Positions 33,521 to 42,702 of a DNA stretch of 64,000 nucleotides are shown here, one piece after another. The translations under genes were made by a program, and so were the position numbers. This stretch comes from an uncultured Eubacteriales bacterium. GTDB taxonomy: Bacteria; Bacillota; Clostridia; Christensenellales; CAG-138. Position 1 is the first letter of the stretch. The number at the start of each line of letters is the position of its first letter. The notes under the pieces were generated by a model. That model was not told where the DNA came from. It was given only the letters and a program-made list of their open reading frames with translations, and ran no database searches. Location of the stretch: contig UQGA01000008.1 in assembly GCA_900540495.1 (NCBI GenBank), positions 1 through 64,000 of the forward strand. The letters are read 5' to 3'.

Positions 33521-35026
33521 AGCGCGCCCGTCCGGCCGTCCGGCAGGCGCGCCGGCAATCGCGGCGCCGTTTCCCGTTCGGCCGCTCTGTCCCGGGGCGA
33601 TGCAACCGCCGTCCACGGCGTTGACGGCGACGACCAGCGGGAGGGCGCCGTCGGCTTCCCGCTCGTTCAGCGACACCAGCACGAACCACGCGGGCGTCAG
33701 ACAAAACCGGCCGGGCGCATCCTCCTGCGGGATGCAGCATGTGGATAGGACGACGCGCGTCACGCGCCCGCCCGAAAGCGCGCGCCCGCTTTGCTCGTCC
33801 CCCGTCCGGCTCAGCGTTGCGCGAAGCGCCTGCCGGATGAGCGATTGTATCTCGCCAAACGGCAGCAGTTCGGCGTTCTCCGCCGCCTGCTCCGCAATGG
33901 CCAGCGGGTCGGCCCAGACGAGCTGGCGGATGCCGCCCTCGTCCACGTATATCGTCATCGTTTCCGACGGGGCGGCCGTCGCATACACATCGCCCACCTC
34001 GTCCACGTATATCGTCATCGTTTCCGGCGGGGCGGCCGTCGCATACACATCGCCCAAAAAGCGCAGGCCGTTCCCGCCGTCGTACTGACGGGAAGAAGCC
34101 GGGAGGCAGCCAACGCGCGCGCATTCCACCCGGTAGCCCTCGGAGATCGTCTCGCCGGAATAATTCTGTACGATCCGCGCCTCTTCGATCAGGGAAATAC
34201 CGAACGAACCGATGTTCGCCCGCGCCAAAAAGTCCGCGACAACGGCCTCCGCTTCCGCTTGCGTGAGTTCTGCGCGTTCGAGCGGATGCCGGGCCTCCCC
34301 CTCCGCCGCTGTACCCTCCGGCGCCCGGGGCTCCGGCTCCACGGCGCCGCCCGGCAATCGCTGGACCGTCAGCATGTCCGGCTCGATCAGGACATCCCAT
34401 TCCGTGCCGTTTGCCAGATAGTACGCCCAATGCGTGCCGGTGGCCACCGGCTTGAGCCCCAGCGCCGGCTCATAGCTGTCCGCAGTGGGCGCAAGCGCAT
34501 AGACTGTTTCCATCTCATCGATGATTCGACGGATCTCCTCTTCGGGAAGCCGGACCTTCCGGCCCGTCTCCCGGTCGTAGACGCCTTCCAGGATGCGCTG
34601 CCTGATCCGGCGGATTTCCTCTTTTGTGTCCCCGCCGGGGCGGACGCCCCGGACGTCCCGTAGGAGGCAAGCGAGCGCCAGTTCTGCGCGCTCGTCGCCG
34701 TCGGTAAACTCTGCGCGCTCAACGGTATGGACCGGAAACCAGCCGACTTCCGGCGCCTCCACGTCCAAATCGATGTCGATGTTAAAATCGCCAAAAGCAA
34801 GCGTTTCCCGCCAGTGCGGTTCCGTTAGATAGGGGACCGGCGCGGCAGTCGCCGCCTGCCGGCCGTCCTCGCCGGGCGCATGGTTCGCCTGCGCTTCACC
34901 GAGCGTCTGCCCGCATCCCCCGTCTCCCTGATTCGCCACGGCGTCCCCTGCGGGCATCGGCCGGCAGGCGGAGAGCGCGAGCGCCGCCACAAGCAGCGGG
35001 AACAGCATACTAGTCTTCCGTTTCAT
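33038..35026 (-). CDS. Lipoprotein of unknown function with apparent stop-loss extension
   Basis: It starts at ATG 35026 (AAAGGAG upstream) with a lipobox signal (ALALSAC). The body contains a segment like HWRETLAFGDFNIDIDLDV...FPVHTVERAEF, which resembles DUF6034-type clostridial lipoproteins (recalled, unverified). It has conserved Cys pairs near the end (STCCIPQED, GRFCLTP). The ancestral C-terminus appears to be ...CIAPGQSG: a duplicate tail at 35306-35506 has TGA right after GQSG, whereas here the codon is CGA (33578-33580). The frame then runs 180 codons antisense to the ABC exporter gene, to 33038. The core product would be 482 aa; as written it is 662 aa. Sequencing error is possible. 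Confidence 0.75.
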   Translation of the reverse strand: MKRKTSMLFPLLVAALALSACRPMPAGDAVANQGDGGCGQTLGEAQANHAPGEDGRQAATAAPVPYLTEPHWRETLAFGDFNIDIDLDVEAPEVGWFPVHTVERAEFTDGDERAELALACLLRDVRGVRPGGDTKEEIRRIRQRILEGVYDRETGRKVRLPEEEIRRIIDEMETVYALAPTADSYEPALGLKPVATGTHWAYYLANGTEWDVLIEPDMLTVQRLPGGAVEPEPRAPEGTAAEGEARHPLERAELTQAEAEAVVADFLARANIGSFGISLIEEARIVQNYSGETISEGYRVECARVGCLPASSRQYDGGNGLRFLGDVYATAAPPETMTIYVDEVGDVYATAAPSETMTIYVDEGGIRQLVWADPLAIAEQAAENAELLPFGEIQSLIRQALRATLSRTGDEQSGRALSGGRVTRVVLSTCCIPQEDAPGRFCLTPAWFVLVSLNEREADGALPLVVAVNAVDGGCIAPGQSGRTGNGAAIAGAPAGRPDGRALDRFKLSVIQLGVKTVFCHQLLVRPLLDDIAVVDHEDAVGVAHGGQAVRDDEAGASLHELEHCVLDALLGLRVHVGGGFVEDQHWRSQQHGARDGQQLLLPFGDVGAVVGQHGVVSVRQGHDVVVDAGSLGSGDDALDRRVLPAIGDVFAHRTVEQPGIL
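33939..34056 (-). repeat. In-frame 60-bp tandem duplication inside the lipoprotein gene
   Basis: Bases 33939-33998 and 33999-34056 are nearly identical. They encode two consecutive GDVYATAAP(P/S)ETMTIYVDE blocks, a recent duplication of 20 codons that keeps the reading frame. Confidence 0.92.
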
Positions 35027-35092
35027 GCGGCTATCTCCTTTACTCGATCGCAGGAGCGGCCTTCCGCCGTGGCGTGTCGCTCCGCGACCCGC

Positions 35093-35127
35093 GCGAAAAC
35101 CTTTTATTATATAGACTTGCGAAAACC
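35093..35127 (-). promoter_or_regulatory. Lipoprotein gene promoter region with direct repeats
   Basis: A minus-strand TATAAT lies at about 35106-35111, 80 bp before the lipoprotein start. It is flanked by two copies of GCGAAAACC (35093-35101 and 35119-35127 as read on the plus strand), 26 bp apart. The -35 is weak, so an activator binding the direct repeats is possible. Confidence 0.4.
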
Positions 35128-35281
35128 ACAAAATGGTTGCATCGAGTTTTTATTAACGGTTTGAAAGCGCGCGCTTGGCAAGAGCAAGCCGGGATGCAAG
35201 GGAACGGGTTTTGCGCGCGAAGGCGAGGCATGGGGGGCGGCGCGGCGGAGAACGGCCGCCCTCTTGCCGGCGGCGGTACCG

Positions 35282-35506
35282 GGCAATCGCGGCGCCGTTT
35301 CCCGTTCAGCCGCTCTGTCCCGGGGCGATGCAACCGCCGTCCACGGCGTTGACGGCGATGGCCCGCGGGAGGGTGCCGTCCGCTTCCCGCTCGTTCAGCG
35401 ATACCGGCACGATCCGCGCAGGCGTCAGGCAAAATCGGCCGGACGCATCCTCCGGCGGAATGCGACATGTGGACAGGCCGCCGCGCGTCGCGCGTCCGCC
35501 CGAAAG
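35282..35506 (-). pseudogene. Detached duplicate of the lipoprotein C-terminus
   Basis: This 225-bp stretch aligns without gaps to 33554-33778, the 3' end of the lipoprotein gene. It encodes SGGRATRGGLSTCRIPPEDASGRFC... to the tail ...VNAVDGGCIAPGQSG followed by TGA at 35306-35308. There is no start codon or upstream domain of its own, so it is a remnant of a second, mostly deleted paralogue or a partial duplication. Confidence 0.85.
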
Positions 35507-35570
35507 GAAAACGTCCGTGGCCAGCCCGGGCGGTTGCGGGGCCGGGGAGCATGCGTCCATGAAAACAGGA

Positions 35571-35595
35571 CGCCCGCCGCACAATGCGGCGGGCG
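35571..35595 (-). terminator. Terminator after the beta-CASP gene
   Basis: A perfect 11-bp GC-rich stem CGCCCGCCGCA/TGCGGCGGGCG with a 3-nt loop is followed on the minus strand by TCCTGTTTTC, 30 bp after the MBL-fold gene's stop. Confidence 0.65.
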
Positions 35596-35625
35596 GAGGG
35601 AACGGTCTTCGGAGCGGAAAACGGG

Positions 35626-37230
35626 TCAATCCTTCTCCCACTCGTTGCACAGGTCGTTGATGCGCCGGGTCATGCGCTCCACATCGCGGTTGGAGCGGCC
35701 GGCGCTTCCAGCCATGAGATCGTAGAGGCGCTTGGCGGCAAGCATGAGCTTGTCGAACAGCGGTTTCGGGCTCGGCTTGGCGCGTTCCGCCTGGCGGATC
35801 GGCTGCGGGGCTGCCTCCCGCACGACGGCGTCGGCCAGCAGGTCGAACACCGTGCCGGAATAGGGCGCGCTTGCATCAAGACCGAACTCATCGTGGAGCC
35901 GCCCGGCAAAGGCGGTGCAAACGGCGTCCTCCCCGTGGTTGACGAACACGTGTTTCGGCGTTGGCGCGATGTGCGTGATCCAGCGGATCAGTTCGTTTGC
36001 GTCGGCATGGCCGCTCACACCGGGAAGCTGCAGAATCTCGGCGCGCACGGCGATGTCTTCGCCGAAAAGCCGCACCTCGTCCGCCCCGTCCACGAGCGTC
36101 CTGCCGAGCGTACCCACCGCCTGATAGCCCACAAACAGGATGACGTTCTTTGGATTCCAGAGGTTGTGCTTGAGATGGTGACGGATGCGCCCGCCCTCGC
36201 ACATGCCGCTGGCGGAGAGGATGACCTTGGGCCGGTCGTCGGCGTTGATCGCCATGGATTCCTGCACGGTCGAGGCGGTCACAAGCCCGTCAAACGTAAT
36301 GGGGTTGATGCCTGCCCGAAGCAGCGACGACGCCTCCTCGTCATAGCAGAAGGGCGCATTGTCCACAAAGATCTTCGTGGCATTGATGGCCAACGGGCTG
36401 TCGACATACACCGTGAAGCCGTCGTGGCCCCTGACCATGCCGCGTTCCTTGATCTGACGGATGAAATACAGGATCTCCTGCGTGCGGCCGACGGCGAACG
36501 ACGGGATGACGACGCTGCCGCCCCGGTCGAACGTGCGCTGCAGCACCTCCGCAAGCGCCGAGGCATAGTCCGGCGGCGGGTTGTGCAGCCGGTCGCCATA
36601 GGTGGATTCGAGGATCGCATAATCCGCCCCGTCCACATATTGCGGATCGCGCAGCAACGGCTGGTTGATGTTGCCCACGTCGCCCGAAAACACGAGCTTG
36701 CGCGTCTCCCTGTCCTCCGTCAGCCACAGCTCGACGGAAGCGGAACCGAGCAGATGCCCCGCGTCGGTAAAGCGCGCTTCGATCCCCTCCGCAATCCGGA
36801 ACCGTTCGTCGTACGGATGGCCGCAGAACAGCTCCATCGCGCCCGCCGCGTCGGCGATCGTATAGAGCGGCTCGACGGGCGGTTCGCCGCGGCGCTTGTT
36901 CTTGCGCGATTTCCACTCGGCGTCGGACTCCTGGATGTGCGCGCTGTCGCGCAGCATGATGTCGCACAGGCGGACCGAGGGAACCGTGGCGTGAATCTGC
37001 CCGGCAAACCCCTGCTTGAACAGCAGCGGGATGCGCCCGGAATGGTCGATGTGCGCATGGGTCACGAACACATAGTCGATCTCGGCGGGCGTGACCGGCA
37101 GGGGCGCGTTTTCAAAGAAATTCTTGCCCTGCTCCATGCCGTAATCCACGAGAATCCGCTTGCCCGCCGCCTCCAGGTAGGTGCAGCTTCCGGTGACCTC
37201 GTGCGCCGCGCCCAAAAAGGTGATCTGCAT
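35626..37230 (-). CDS. MBL-fold beta-CASP ribonuclease-like protein (CPSF/YSH1-type)
   Basis: A 534-aa metallo-beta-lactamase-fold protein of the bacterial beta-CASP group. Motif I is FLGAAHEVTGSCTYLE, the zinc motif is VFVTHAHIDHSGRIP, and the later ligands are FTDAGHLLGSASVELW and FSGDVGN. The beta-CASP motifs are VYVDSPLAINATKIF, SASGMCEGGRIRHHLKHNL and SGHADANELIRWI. These predict endo/exo-RNase activity on RNA. The start is the ATG at 37230. The C-terminal ~60 residues are basic and helical. It is not RNase J-like in the N-terminal region, and no partner gene is obvious. Confidence 0.92.
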   Translation of the reverse strand: MQITFLGAAHEVTGSCTYLEAAGKRILVDYGMEQGKNFFENAPLPVTPAEIDYVFVTHAHIDHSGRIPLLFKQGFAGQIHATVPSVRLCDIMLRDSAHIQESDAEWKSRKNKRRGEPPVEPLYTIADAAGAMELFCGHPYDERFRIAEGIEARFTDAGHLLGSASVELWLTEDRETRKLVFSGDVGNINQPLLRDPQYVDGADYAILESTYGDRLHNPPPDYASALAEVLQRTFDRGGSVVIPSFAVGRTQEILYFIRQIKERGMVRGHDGFTVYVDSPLAINATKIFVDNAPFCYDEEASSLLRAGINPITFDGLVTASTVQESMAINADDRPKVILSASGMCEGGRIRHHLKHNLWNPKNVILFVGYQAVGTLGRTLVDGADEVRLFGEDIAVRAEILQLPGVSGHADANELIRWITHIAPTPKHVFVNHGEDAVCTAFAGRLHDEFGLDASAPYSGTVFDLLADAVVREAAPQPIRQAERAKPSPKPLFDKLMLAAKRLYDLMAGSAGRSNRDVERMTRRINDLCNEWEKD

Positions 37231-37272
37231 TGAAACAACCTTCCTTTCCAAGAATTGCGTTGCAGATATGCA

Positions 37273-37695
37273 TCACGATATATTTTCTATATTATAGTGG
37301 CGTTCGCCCGCAAGGTCAAGAACGGCGGATGCCGCCGTCCCTTCCGGCGGCCAGGAGACGTGCAAAACGCCCGCAAGGCGCAACCGCTGCGCCAGGCCGT
37401 ACAGGAACGCCTTGCCGCCCGGCTCGCCGCCGGCCAGCCGCCGCGGCGAGAGCCGGATGGGCCAACCGGGCAGCGCGCGCTGATGCCGCCAAATGCAGCG
37501 CACGGTATCCCGCACGCCCGCGGCGACCCGGTCCGCCGAACAGCCGCACAGGCGTGCGGCACGCGCGTACACCTCCTCTACGCCCGGGTCGTCCCCGCTC
37601 TCGAGCAGTACGGCCGCCGCCAGCACCGTCTGGCCATAGCCGCGCCGGTCCGGCCTTGCGCCAAGCCCCAGCAAAACCCGTTCGATCCGATACAT
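37273..37695 (-). CDS. Small Spo0A C-terminal-domain-like protein
   Basis: A 140-aa protein with no receiver domain. Residues 1-75 (MYRIERVLLGLGARPDRRGYGQTVLAAAVLL...GVEEVYARAARLCGCSADRVAAGVRDTVRCIW) follow the pattern of the Spo0A C-terminal DNA-binding domain, including GY..T/L..A, the LYP-like AR step and the VERAIR-like helix. The C-terminal 60 residues are Gly/Arg-rich and unassigned. It could be a stand-alone DNA-binding regulator in a spore former, or a decayed spo0A paralogue. It is upstream of dgt and divergent from it. Confidence 0.6.
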   Translation of the reverse strand: MYRIERVLLGLGARPDRRGYGQTVLAAAVLLESGDDPGVEEVYARAARLCGCSADRVAAGVRDTVRCIWRHQRALPGWPIRLSPRRLAGGEPGGKAFLYGLAQRLRLAGVLHVSWPPEGTAASAVLDLAGERHYNIENIS

Positions 37696-37940
37696 CCGCC
37701 GCCCCCCTCCCGTTTTTCTCCCGTTTCCATCAGGCTATCACAGCCTCCCCAAAAAGCGCAACGGCGGATCAGCGGAGGATCGGGGCGGATTTTGTCGTAT
37801 GGCGACCCGGCGCGACGGAGCGATGCGGATTTTGCCCCGAATAGCAGGAAACGGACAAGTTATGGTGTATTTATCACAACAGGACGCCATGCGGCACGGC
37901 GCAGGCGCGGGCAATGCAAAACGCACGGGAGGGAAGCGAC

Positions 37941-38939
37941 ATGACCTGCAAAGCCTATACCGAACAACTGGAGGCGGCGACGCTCTCGCAATACGCCATG
38001 CTCTCGCGCAACAGCCGCGGGCGCGAACATCCCATCACGCCCTGTGAGCTGCGCACGGATTTCATCCGCGACCGCGACCGCATCCTGCACTGCAAATCCT
38101 TCCGGCGGCTCAAGCACAAGACGCAGGTGTTCCTTGCGCCGCAGGGCGATCATTACCGCACACGCCTGACGCATACGCTGGAGGTGGCACAGATTGCGCG
38201 CACGATCTCCCGTGCGCTGCGCCTCAACGAGGATCTGACGGAGGCCATCGCGCTCGGCCATGACCTCGGCCACACGCCGTTTGGTCACAGCGGCGAGGAC
38301 GTTCTCAACCGGCTTGTGCCGGGCGGGTTTGCGCACAACGAGCACAGCCTGCGCGTGGTGGAATACCTGGAAAACGGCGGCGCCGGTCTGAACCTCACGT
38401 TTGAAGTGCGCGACGGCATTCTGCACCACAAGAAGAACGGCACCCCGGCGACGCTCGAGGGCAAGGTCGTCTCCTTTGCGGACCGGATCGCCTACCTCAA
38501 CCATGACATCGACGACGCCATCCGTGCCGGCGTCATCCAGGAGGCGGACCTGCCCGCCGCCTGCGTGCGCATGCTCGGCGACAGCCACGGCAAACGGATC
38601 AACACGATCATCCTCGATATCGTCGCGCAGAGCACCGACCGGCCGGAGATCCTCATGTCCGGCGAGGTGAGCGAACAGTTCGACCGGTTGCGCGCGTTCA
38701 TGTTTGAACGGGTCTACCGCAACCCGGCCGCCAAAAGCGAGGAGGGCAAGGCCAAGCGCATGATGGAGCAGCTGTTTGCCCACTATATCGAACATCTGGA
38801 CGAGATCCCGCCGGAATTTCTGCTGCGGCTTGCGGCGGACGGGCGCGAGCGCGTCGCCGCAGATTACATCGCGTGCATGACGGACAACTATGCCATCCAC
38901 GATTTTGAGCGGCTGTTCGTGCCGAAGTCCTGGGCCTGA
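37941..38939 (+). CDS. dgt: Deoxyguanosinetriphosphate triphosphohydrolase-like HD protein
   Basis: A 332-aa HD-domain dNTPase that hydrolyses dGTP-type nucleotides to the nucleoside plus triphosphate. The metal-binding set is visible: HCKSFRRLKHKTQVF, RTRLTHTLEVAQIART, the HD motif ALGHDLGHTPFGHSGEDVL, and the later Asp in SFADRIAYLNHDIDDA. The ATG at 37941 has GGGAGGGAAG upstream. It precedes dnaG and rpoD, the dgt-dnaG-rpoD order often seen in Clostridia, with dNTP control beside replication priming. Confidence 0.94.
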   Translation: MTCKAYTEQLEAATLSQYAMLSRNSRGREHPITPCELRTDFIRDRDRILHCKSFRRLKHKTQVFLAPQGDHYRTRLTHTLEVAQIARTISRALRLNEDLTEAIALGHDLGHTPFGHSGEDVLNRLVPGGFAHNEHSLRVVEYLENGGAGLNLTFEVRDGILHHKKNGTPATLEGKVVSFADRIAYLNHDIDDAIRAGVIQEADLPAACVRMLGDSHGKRINTIILDIVAQSTDRPEILMSGEVSEQFDRLRAFMFERVYRNPAAKSEEGKAKRMMEQLFAHYIEHLDEIPPEFLLRLAADGRERVAADYIACMTDNYAIHDFERLFVPKSWA

Positions 38940-38960
38940 AAAGGCAGGAAACGCATGCGA

Positions 38961-38969
38961 TTTGTCGAA
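38961..38969 (+). promoter_or_regulatory. Spo0A-box-like site upstream of dnaG
   Basis: TTTGTCGAA at 38961-38969 contains the perfect 0A-box core TGTCGAA, in the 69-bp gap between dgt and dnaG. Spo0A is known to bind this core, and sporulation-specific control of dnaG-rpoD occurs in Bacillus. No strong housekeeping promoter is visible in this gap. Confidence 0.5.
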
Positions 38970-39008
38970 TAAACGATAGACGGTTGTGGAGAAAGGAGGC
39001 GGATTCGC

Positions 39009-40772
39009 TTGGCGTTCCCGGACGCATGGCTCGACGAGCTGCTGGCAAAGAACGACATCGTTTCCGTCATTTCTTCCTACGTCGAGTTGCGGCCCAAGGG
39101 GCGCCGCCTCTGGGGGCTCTGCCCGCTGCACGGCGAAAAAACGCCTTCGTTTTCCGTTTCGCCGGACAAGCAGATGTTCTACTGTTTCGGCTGTCATGCG
39201 GGCGGCACGGTGATCCAGTTCATCATGCAGATGGAACGGCTGAGCTTTGTGGAGGCGGTCAAGCTGCTGGCCAACCGCGCCGGTATGGAACTGCCCGAAA
39301 ACGCCGACGATACCGCCATGCAGCGCGAACGGGCCTACAAGGAACGTCTGTATGCGGCATGCAAGGCGGCCGCCCGTTTCTACATGGAAACGCTGCTCGG
39401 GCCGGACGGCGCGCCCGGGCGCGCATACCTCGCGGGGCGCGGCCTGACCAGCGAATCGGTCAAGCGCTTCGGCATCGGCTATGCGCCGGCCGCATGGGAC
39501 GCCCTGAAAAACCACCTGCTGGCGGCCGGCTTCACGCAGCAGGAACTGTTGGACGCCGGGCTTCTTGTGCATAATACGGAGAAGAACAGCGTGTATGATG
39601 CGTACCGCAACCGCGTGATCTTCCCGATCATCGGCGCATCCGGCCGGGTGCTGGGGTTTGGCGCGCGCGTACTGAACGACGATAAGCCCAAGTATATCAA
39701 CACGGGCGACACGCCGATCTACAACAAGCGCAACAATCTGTACGGCCTGTATCTGCAAAAGGGACGCCGCTGCGCCGACCTGGTGATGGTTGAGGGATAT
39801 ACGGACGTGATCGGCCTGTTCGAAGCCGGGATCACAAATGCCGTCGCCAGCCTTGGCACGGCGCTCACCGTACAGCAGGCGCGGCTGCTCAAACGTTACA
39901 CGCAGCTGGTCTATATTGCCTACGACGGCGACGCGGCCGGGCAGAACGCGACCATCCGCGGCCTCGACATCCTCTCGCACGAGGGGATTGACGTGCGCGT
40001 GATCGTGTTCCCGGATGCGCAGGACCCGGACGAATTCATCCGGACGCACGGCAGGGAGGCGTTCGACGCACTCAAGGATCATGCGCTCTCGCTCAATGCC
40101 TTCAAGCTCGAGAGCATGGCCCGCGGGTACCGTCTCACCGACGAGAACAACCGTGAGCGATATGCCAAGGAGGCGTGCCGCTTCATCGCTTCGCTCCAGC
40201 CGGTCGAACAGGGGCGCTACTATGCGCAACTGGCCAAAAAGACCGGCTATCCGGTGGAGGCGCTGCAGGCACAGGGCGCCGCCGGCAGCCCGCTGGAGAC
40301 GGCGCCGGTCCGGCGATCGCCCGGTATTCGACGCACGGCGGTCCCCGTTGAGGAAGACGCCCGCACCCGCGCCGAGAACGCGCTGCTGTTGGCCATGGCG
40401 CAATCGCGCGAAGCGACGCTTGCCGCCGTGTCCGACGGGGCGGCGGAGCTCTTCTCCGACGATGCGCGCAGTCTTCTGGCGGCGGAGATCATCGCCGCTT
40501 ACGCGGCGGACACGGCGCCCAACTGCGCGCGCATCATCGCCGCCATGCCGGAGGAGCTGGCCGGCCGGCTGGCCGGCGTATTCCGCGAGGACGCCGTCGC
40601 CAAGGACCCGTTGCGCGTCGTGCGCGACTGCGCCGCCGCCATCCGCCGGTTTGACCGCCGCAGGCAGATCGACGCGATGACCCTCCAGTTGACCGACAGC
40701 ACGCTGCCCGCCAACGAACGGCAGGCGCTGATGGAACAGATACAACACCTGACGCGCGAGCTTCGCGGCTGA
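39009..40772 (+). CDS. dnaG: DNA primase DnaG
   Basis: A 587-aa replicative primase. The N-terminal CHC2 zinc finger is CPLHGEKTPSFSVSPDKQMFYCFGC. The catalytic core has ERAYKERLYAACKAAARFY, RVLGFGARVLNDDKPKYINTG and the TOPRIM motif VMVEGYTDVIGL with Asp residues in YIAYDGDAAGQ. A C-terminal DnaB-binding-like helical region follows residue ~430. The start is TTG at 39009 with AAAGGAGG 9 bp upstream. Confidence 0.96.
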   Translation: MAFPDAWLDELLAKNDIVSVISSYVELRPKGRRLWGLCPLHGEKTPSFSVSPDKQMFYCFGCHAGGTVIQFIMQMERLSFVEAVKLLANRAGMELPENADDTAMQRERAYKERLYAACKAAARFYMETLLGPDGAPGRAYLAGRGLTSESVKRFGIGYAPAAWDALKNHLLAAGFTQQELLDAGLLVHNTEKNSVYDAYRNRVIFPIIGASGRVLGFGARVLNDDKPKYINTGDTPIYNKRNNLYGLYLQKGRRCADLVMVEGYTDVIGLFEAGITNAVASLGTALTVQQARLLKRYTQLVYIAYDGDAAGQNATIRGLDILSHEGIDVRVIVFPDAQDPDEFIRTHGREAFDALKDHALSLNAFKLESMARGYRLTDENNRERYAKEACRFIASLQPVEQGRYYAQLAKKTGYPVEALQAQGAAGSPLETAPVRRSPGIRRTAVPVEEDARTRAENALLLAMAQSREATLAAVSDGAAELFSDDARSLLAAEIIAAYAADTAPNCARIIAAMPEELAGRLAGVFREDAVAKDPLRVVRDCAAAIRRFDRRRQIDAMTLQLTDSTLPANERQALMEQIQHLTRELRG

Positions 40773-40843
40773 GCCGCAGGGATACAGAAATACAGCATTT
40801 TCACGCGCCGGCCGCACGGCCGGTGGGGAAGGAGTGAGCGGAT

Positions 40844-41923
<1,080 letters not shown>

Positions 41924-41946
41924 CAATCACCACAAAAGCGAAAAGC

Positions 41947-41977
41947 GGCGCGCGCCAAAAGGCGCGCGCCCGTTTTT
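41947..41977. terminator. Bidirectional terminator between rpoD and sigE
   Basis: A perfect 10-bp stem GGCGCGCGCC/GGCGCGCGCC with an AAAA loop is followed by CGTTTTT on the plus strand. On the minus strand it is followed by GCTTTTCGCTTTT. It can stop both convergent transcripts. Confidence 0.85.
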
Positions 41978-41988
41978 GGGGAGGGCCC

Positions 41989-42702
41989 TTACTGCATGCG
42001 CACCATCTCCTTGTGCAGCCGTTTGATGATGCGCTTTTCCAGCCGCGAGATATAGCTCTGCGAAATGCCAAGCAGGTCGGCCACCTGCTTCTGCGTACAT
42101 TCCGGCTGGTCATTGAGCCCGAAGCGCAGCTCGACGATGCGCTTTTCGCGCGGGGAAAGCCGCTGGAGCGCCGCGCGCAGCAGCTCACGGTCCACCTCGT
42201 CCTCCAGGTCGCGGCTGACGATGTCCGCCTCCGTGCCGAGGATGTCGGAGAGCAGCAGTTCGTTCCCGTCCCAGTCCACGTTGAGCGGCTCGTCGAACGA
42301 CACCTCCAGCCGCAGCTTGTTGGACCGGCGCAGGTGCATGAGGATCTCGTTTTCGATGCAGCGCGAGGCATAGGTGGCCAGCTTGATCTTTTTGTCCGGA
42401 TCGAACGTGTTGACCGCCTTGATGAGCCCGATCGTCCCGATGGAGATCAGGTCCTCAATGCCGACGCCCGTATTCTCAAACTTGCGCGCAATGTACACCA
42501 CCAGCCGGAGGTTATGCTCGATCAGCGCGTCCGCCGCCGTCTTCTCCCCCGCCTTCAGGCGCTGCACCCACTGCTGCTCCTCCTCCGGTGCAAACGGCGC
42601 CGGCAGCGTCTCGCCCGAATGGATGTACAGGATCGGCCGCTGGCGCCGGGCGATCAGGCGCAGGTACCGCCGCCGGCACCACGTCCACATGCGTTTCCAC
42701 AT
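41989..42702 (-). CDS. sigE: Sporulation sigma factor SigE
   Basis: The mother-cell early sporulation sigma, 237 aa, made as pro-SigE. The basic N-terminal pro-sequence includes WKRMWTWCRRRYLRLI. The core follows: LIEHNLRLVVYIARKFENTGVGIEDLISIGTIGLIKAVNTFDPDKKIKLATYASRCIENEILMHLR (region 2) and LSPREKRIVELRFGL...TQKQVADLLGISQSYISRLEKRIIKRL (region 4). The ATG at 42702 has AAGGAG 8 bp upstream; another ATG at 42708 is possible but sits too close to the SD. SpoIIGA, encoded just upstream, would cleave the pro-sequence. Unusually, sigG does not follow. Confidence 0.96.
   Translation of the reverse strand: MWKRMWTWCRRRYLRLIARRQRPILYIHSGETLPAPFAPEEEQQWVQRLKAGEKTAADALIEHNLRLVVYIARKFENTGVGIEDLISIGTIGLIKAVNTFDPDKKIKLATYASRCIENEILMHLRRSNKLRLEVSFDEPLNVDWDGNELLLSDILGTEADIVSRDLEDEVDRELLRAALQRLSPREKRIVELRFGLNDQPECTQKQVADLLGISQSYISRLEKRIIKRLHKEMVRMQ

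Noticed and set aside
37860..40817. Very long minus-strand open frame (985 codons) across dgt and dnaG
   Set aside because: It is antisense to two clearly recognised genes and matches no family; high GC content produces long spurious antisense frames.
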